64,000 nt of DNA from Bettongia penicillata ogilbyi (lineage: Eukaryota; Chordata; Mammalia; Diprotodontia; Potoroidae), in contig JAJHZJ010000694.1 in assembly GCA_023548195.1 (NCBI GenBank), positions 1,426,001 to 1,490,000 of the forward strand, written 5' to 3'. The position numbers and the translations under genes were made by a program. Positions 58,286 through 64,000 of this stretch are shown one piece after another (the first letter of the stretch is position 1; each line of letters opens with the position of its first letter). The notes beneath the pieces were generated by a model. That model did not search any database, had not been told where the DNA came from, and saw nothing but the letters and a program-made list of their open reading frames with translations.

Positions 58286-61200
58286 AATTGGGAACCAAGT
58301 AATCCTAAACAATGATGAGTCAAAGAACAAATCATAGAAACTATTTAGAGTAATGATGACAGTAAGACATAATTTTTGAGATGAAGAAAAAATGGTACTT
58401 AAGAATAAGTGCATACATCAATAAAAGAGAAAAAGAGAAGATCAATAAATTGGCATGCAACTAAATCCAGAAAACACATTAAAAATTCCCAGTTAAAGAC
58501 CAATATAGAAATCTTGAAAATCAAAAGAGAGATTAATAAAATTGAATAAAAAAACTATTGAACTAATAAAACTTGGACCTGGTTTTATAAAAAAAAACAA
58601 CCCAGATTAAAACCCTTGGTTGTTTTTATTAATAAAAAATCAACATAAGTTACCAGTATAAAAAATGAAAAGGGTAAATGCACCACCAGTGAAGATGAAA
58701 GTATACCAATTATTAGATTTTGCCCAAATATATGTCAGTAAAACTGGCAATCTAAGTGAAATGGATGAATATTTACCACAATATAAATTGCCCAGATTAA
58801 CAGAAGAGAAAATAGAGAACTTAAATAACCCTGTCTTAGAAAAAAAAGATTGAATAAGCCATAAATGAGCTCCTTAAGAAAAAATCCTCAGGACTAGATG
58901 GATTTGCAAGCAAATTCTACCAAAATACTATATAAAATATTTGAAAAAATAGATGAAGGAATCCTACTAAATTCCTTTTATGACACAAGTATGGTTTTCA
59001 TCCATAAGCCACAGAGAGCAAAAACCAAGAAAAAAACCTATAAGCCAATTTCCCTATTGAATATCAGTGCAAAAATTTAAAGAAAATACTAGCAAAGAGA
59101 CTATACCAATGCGTCATATTCCAAAACCATCCATAATGGGCAAGTGGGATTTATACCATGAATTCAGGACTGGTTCAGTATTAAGAAAGCTATTAAGTAT
59201 CATTTACCATATCAATAACAAAAGCAGTAAAAATTCTATAATTATATCAGTAAATATAGGAAAAACTTTTGACAAAATACACCTATTCCAATTTAAAACA
59301 TTAGAAAGCATATGACTAAATGGAGCCTTTCTTAAAATGATAAATAATATGTAAAACTAAGAGCAAGCATTATCTGTAATGGGGATAAGCTAGAAGACTT
59401 CTCAGTAAGATCAGGGTGAAGGAAGGATGTCCATTATCACAGCTATTTTTCAGTGTATTAGAGATGGTAGTTATAGCAACAAGACAAAAAAAAGAAATTG
59501 AAGGAATAAAAATAGGTAGAGACAAAACTAGCACTCTTTGCATGTGATATGATGATATACTTAGAGAATCAGCTAAAAACTATTTGAAACAATGAACAAC
59601 TTTAGCAGAGTTGCAGAATATAAATCCACATAAATCATCAGCATTTATACTGCCAACAAAACCCAGCAGGCAGAGCTGGAAAGAGAAATTCCATGTAAAA
59701 TAATTGTAGACAGTCTAAAATACTTAGGATCTACCTGCCAAGAAAAACTCAGGGATTATGTGAATACAAATACAAAATAATCTTCACATAAAGACAAATC
59801 TAAACAATTAGAGAAATATTAATTGCTCATGTGTGAGCCAAGATAATATAATAAAAATGAGAATTCTACTTAAATTGATTTAATTAGTGTCGTACCAAAC
59901 TACCAAAAAGTTATTTTATAGAGCTAGAAAAAATCATAATTGATCTGGAAGAATATAAAGTCAAAAATATCAAGGGAATCAATAATTAAAAAAGTGAAGG
60001 CAGGTAGCTTAACAGATTTCTAACTATATTACAAAATGATAATCATCTATTACTAGCTGGAACAAAGTGATGGATCAGAGGAAAAGATTAGAGACACAAT
60101 ACATAGTATTAAGTGACAATAGTAATGTATTGCTTGATAAATCCAAAGATCCAAGCTTTAGGGCAGTAACTTATCATCTGATGGTTGATTGGTTGTTGTC
60201 CTTTGTCTTCCAAGAGGACCAAAATGACATTACCATGATAAAGTGGAATTTCACTACGTCCGGCTGTGGCTGATCAAACCAGTATGATCTCAGAATGCTT
60301 TATCACAGGTTGGGCACAGATAGGCCATGTGAATATTTGAGGTGGATATCCTAAATTTGCGCATCCTATGTTTACTTTGTGCTGTCTCAATTCTGCTTTG
60401 CTCAAAGAGTACAGCACCCTTTCTGATGTGGACATGTCATGCTGAGTTGTCCTGTGCTAGTGTCTCCCATGTTGCAGTCAAATCCAAAGTTCTTGAGAGA
60501 GACCTTGAGAGTGTCCTTATATTGTTTCTTCTGAACACCATGTGATCGCCTGCCCCATGCAAGTTTTCCATAAAATAATCTTTTTGGCAAGCATACATTT
60601 TGCATTTGAGCAATGTGGCCCACCCATCAGAGTTGCGCTCTCTGAAGCATAGTTTGAATACTTGGCAGTTCAGCTCAAGCAAGAACTTGGTACCTTATCC
60701 TGCCAGGTGATCCTCAGAATCTTCCTAAGACAGTTAAAATGGAAATGACTCAGTTTCTTGGCATGGCGCTAGTAGACTGTCCATGTTTCACAGGCATACA
60801 ACAATGAAGTCAGCACAACAGCTCTGTAGACCTTCAGTTTGGTAGTCATTCTAATATTTCTTCTCTCCCAAACTTTTCTTTCGAACCTCTCAAACACTGA
60901 GCTAGCTCTGGCAATGAGTGTATCAACCTCATTGTCAATGTGTACATCCCTGGAAAATATACTACCAAGGTAAATGAACTTATCCATAGCATTCAAAACT
61001 TCTCCACTTGTTGTAGCTGATGGTTCCATGTATGGATGGTGTGGTGGTGGCTGATGGAGCACCTGTGTTTTCTTGGTGTTAGTTATTAGGCCAAAATTAG
61101 CACAAGCAGCAGAGAATTGATCCATACTTTGTTGCATCTCACCCTCAGAGGCTGCACTGAGTGCACAATCATCTGCAAACAGAAAATCATACACCAGCAC

Positions 61201-62912
61201 TTCCTCCACTTTGGTCTTGGCTTGTAGCCTTTTCAAATTGAAGAACTTACCATCAGTATGGTAGTTGACCTTGATGCCATGTTCATCTTCATTGAAAGCA
61301 TTTGACAATATGGTTCAAAACATCATGCTAAAAAAGCATGGGAGCAAGACACACAGCCCTGTTTCACTCCATTAGTGACTGGGAAGGCACGAGAGCATTG
61401 TCCACTATCCAGAATCCAGGCAAACATGCCATCATGAAATTGACATACAATATTGATGAACTTCTCTGGGCAACCAAATTTTGACATAATTTTCCATAAA
61501 CCCTCACGACTAACAGTGTCAAACACCTTGGTCAGATATGCAAATGTTACGTACAGACCTCTGTTCTACTTCTGGCATTTCTCCTGGAGTTGTCAGGCAG
61601 CAAACACCATATTGACTGTTCCTCACCCTTTCTGAAGCCACACTGGCTCTCAGGTATTTGAGGTATTTTCAAGGTATTTTCAGGCATTTTCCAGGTGAAG
61701 GATCAGCCTATTAAGGACTCTAGAAAGAACTTTGCCAGCAATGACTAAAAGAAAGGCCCCCCTCCCATGATTGTCACAGGACAATCTATTCTCTTACCTT
61801 TATAGAGATGGATAATGGAGGCATCCTTGAACTCCTGGAGGATCACCTCCTCTTGTCATATAACCTGGAAAATTTCAGTCAGCTTTTGTATGATCAGTGG
61901 TCCCCCTACCTTGTAAATCTTAGCTGGAATAGAATCAGTACCAGGTGCTTTGCCACATGAAAGGAGCCTAATGACCCTCAAAACCTCTTCTTCAGTTGGA
62001 AGTTCAGTTAAGGAGGGATTGAATTCAACCTGAGGTAAACAGTCAGTGGCCTCAGCATTGATTGATGATGGTCTGTTGAGAACACTATGGAAGTGTTCAG
62101 CCCATCTCTCTAGGATCATGTCCTTATCCCTAATCAATGTGGCTCCATCAGCACTGAGTAGTTATGATGCACCATAGGTTTTTGGTCCATAAATAGCTTT
62201 CAGGAAATTATAAAAGCACTTTGGATCATCTGAGAGCAATTTCTGGGAGAAGTGGAAAACAGTTTGGCAGAAATTAAGCCTAAACCAACTTCTCACACTG
62301 CATAGCAAAACAAGTTCACAATGGGTAAATGATTTAGACATAAAGGGTGATATCATAAGCAAATTAGGGGAGCATGAAAAATTTGTTTTTCACAGCTATG
62401 GATATTGGAAAAGTTCATGACCAAATAAAAGAGAATCATGGAAAGTATGGATATTTTTGATTATAAGAAATAAAAAATGTTTTGCACAAACAAAGCCAAT
62501 GCAGCCAAAATTGGAAGAAGGAAAAAAATAAACTGGGAAGAGGGAGTGAGATTTGTAGCAAGTTTCTCTGATAAAGTTCTCATTTCTCAAATGTGTAGGG
62601 AATTAAGCCAAATTTACAAAAATAAGATCCATTTCCCAGCTGACAAATAGTCAAAAGACATAACAGGCAATTTTCAGAAGAAATCAAAGCTATCAACAGT
62701 CGCATAAAAAATGTTTTAAATCACTATTGACTAGAAAAATGCAAATTAAAATAACTCTAATGTATCACCTCAGACCTATCAGATTGGCTAATATGCAATG
62801 ATGAGTGCTGGAGGGGATGTGGAAAAATAGTTTAGTCCAACCATTGTGGAGAACAATTTGAAACTATGCCCAAAGGGCTATAAAAACTGTACATATTTTT
62901 TGATCCCTTGAA
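58286..62912 (+). mobile_element. L1 ORF2 fragment, interrupted by the RTE-like LINE
   Basis: The plus strand carries decayed L1 ORF2: a reverse-transcriptase region (58660-59320: [12 protein letters not shown], [12 protein letters not shown], then FDKIHLFQ), the later conserved part (59500-60170) and, after the 2043-bp LINE, continuation from 62225 (GRNL-like, then MQPKLEEGKK-like and the C-terminal region) to about 62912. Joining 60181 to 62234 restores collinearity with L1, which proves the LINE came later. Many stops are present and no intact ORF2 remains. Confidence 0.8.
60182..62224 (-). mobile_element. RTE-like LINE, 5'-truncated, inserted into an L1 with 9-bp target-site duplication
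   Basis: The minus strand encodes a broken non-LTR reverse transcriptase. Parts are SCGKAPGTDSIPAKIYK (near 61960), FDTVSREGLW (near 61510), VTNGVKQGC (near 61370), the catalytic motif FLFADDCAL (near 61170), YLGSIFSRD (near 60970), TKLKVYRAVVLTSLLYACETWTVY up to the stop at 60769, then a conserved C-terminal region in other frames and a degraded zinc-finger-like YLCPTC (near 60320). There is no poly(A); the 3' end is a short ggacaacaaccaatcaacca tail. atcatctga flanks it on both sides (60173-60181 and 62225-62233). RTE is my best clade call; CR1-related is the alternative. Frameshifts make it inactive. Confidence 0.85.
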
Positions 62913-63149
62913 TGAAAATCTTCCAAGAGGTAGGGGTAGCATAGAGATGGTTGCTCAAAAAACACATTCTTATCTGGGATGGGCAAGCAAAGAATGAAAA
63001 ACAATAGTAAAACTAAAATAGTGTGATCCACAGGACTGGACCAGACTAAGCAAATGCAGGAGATATTTATGAGTCTGATGACAGAAAGAGAGAACTTTAG
63101 ATAAAAGAAAGTGAAGCTACTGAAATTATCAATTTTAAAAAATCTGCTT

Positions 63150-63234
63150 ACTACAACAGGCACTGTGCTAAGCACTGAGGCTTCAAAGTGAGAATGAAAC
63201 AGTCGGACTTCAAGGAGCTTACATCTAAAGAAGA

Positions 63235-63271
<37 letters not shown>

Positions 63272-63560
63272 TATGTATGTATGCATGTATGTGTGTGTAT
63301 GCAAATACATGCAAAATCATTACCAGGTTATCAATACCAGAGGGGAAAAAAGCATTAGCAGCTGGAAAGATCAAAGAAGACTTTGTATAGAAGATGATTC
63401 TTGAACTGAATCTGAAAGGAAACTAGGGATTTTAGAAGGCAGAGATAAAAAGGGTATGTATTGCAGGCATGGGATAGGAGATAGACTACAAAAATATTTG
63501 TGGGGAAAGGAGGGGAGAGTGACAAGATCAAGTAATGTGAATTTGAACTGGGATACAAAC
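63150..63560 (-). mobile_element. L2 fragment with (AT/ATGT)n run
   Basis: Reversed L2: acaggcactgtgctaagcactgaggcttcaaagtg, then tcaaggagcttacatct, an AT/ATGT microsatellite at 63240-63300, and ggaaactagggattttagaagg. Confidence 0.6.
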
Positions 63561-64000
63561 TTAGTAATTGTAACCTTGAATGTTAATGTAATGATCTCAT
63601 CCACAAAATGGGAGATGATTAGGAGGAAAAAAACCAATTTGCTTCATGCTTTCTTCAAGAAACACTTGAAAGAAAGATTTATATAGAGTTAAATGACAAC
63701 TTAGTGTAGATTAATTTTTGTTTTAAATGAATCCTGCTGGAGTGGCAATCATGAATTTAGATAAGAGAACTATCAAAATAGATAGTATCAAGAAAGACAA
63801 ATATTGAAACTATGTTATGCATAAAGGCACCATAATAATGAAATTTGTCAATATTAAATATATTGACATATGACATATCATCTAACTACATAAAGGATAA
63901 AAAAATCTGGATAGCAAAACTAATTGTTGATTACTTGAACAATCCTTTAATTCAGATATTTATGAATATTCATATATTCAGATTATTTCAACCTACCATA
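63560..64000. other. AT-rich intergenic DNA at the window edge
   Basis: No recognised gene; possibly old L1 around 63720-63900, too decayed to call. Confidence 0.35.

Noticed and set aside
62864..63310. 148-codon minus-strand ORF
   Set aside because: It spans an AT/ATGT microsatellite and L2 sequence; the start is repeat-coded.

Overview
This is vertebrate nuclear DNA, most likely from a marsupial. The clues are one intron-rich gene with GT-AG splicing, a CpG-island promoter, dense interspersed repeats (L1, HAL1-like, L2, CR1/L3, RTE-like LINEs, MIR), and several copies of a tRNA-derived SINE that begins ggcagctaggtg. I know that SINE from marsupial genomes. The species call rests on recalled repeat families, not on a database search.

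The only gene I can support is PI4K2B, phosphatidylinositol 4-kinase type 2-beta. It lies on the + strand in ten coding exons from 17465 to 52103. I assembled the exons by hand: every junction has AG/GT borders, the phases agree, and the product is 494 aa ending at a TAG (52101-52103). The promoter and first exon lie in a CpG island at about 17120-17960, with ETS-like and NRF1-like sites and a short upstream ORF. Poly(A) signals in the 3' UTR occur at 52298, 52798 and 53212.

Layout. 1-17100 is upstream intergenic DNA filled with old repeats. 17100-17770 is the promoter and exon 1. Intron 1 (17769-24044) opens with an imperfect minisatellite of about 80 bp period. Introns 2-8 carry MIR, L2, CR1/L3 and L1 fragments. 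Intron 9 (40881-51929) is the largest and holds an antisense HSP70-family processed pseudogene, an interrupted L2, a HAL1-like element and a young-looking L1 3' end close to the last exon. 53300-64000 is downstream intergenic DNA dominated by L1 pieces, one of them split by a 2-kb RTE-like LINE with a clear 9-bp target-site duplication.

I found no CRISPR array, bacterial operon, tRNA or rRNA gene, or novel multigene system. Most open frames in the window are chance ORFs or repeat-derived. The points most worth following up are the intron-1 minisatellite, the nested RTE-in-L1 insertion, the LINE/SINE pair sharing a 3' tail, and translation-start control by upstream initiation sites.
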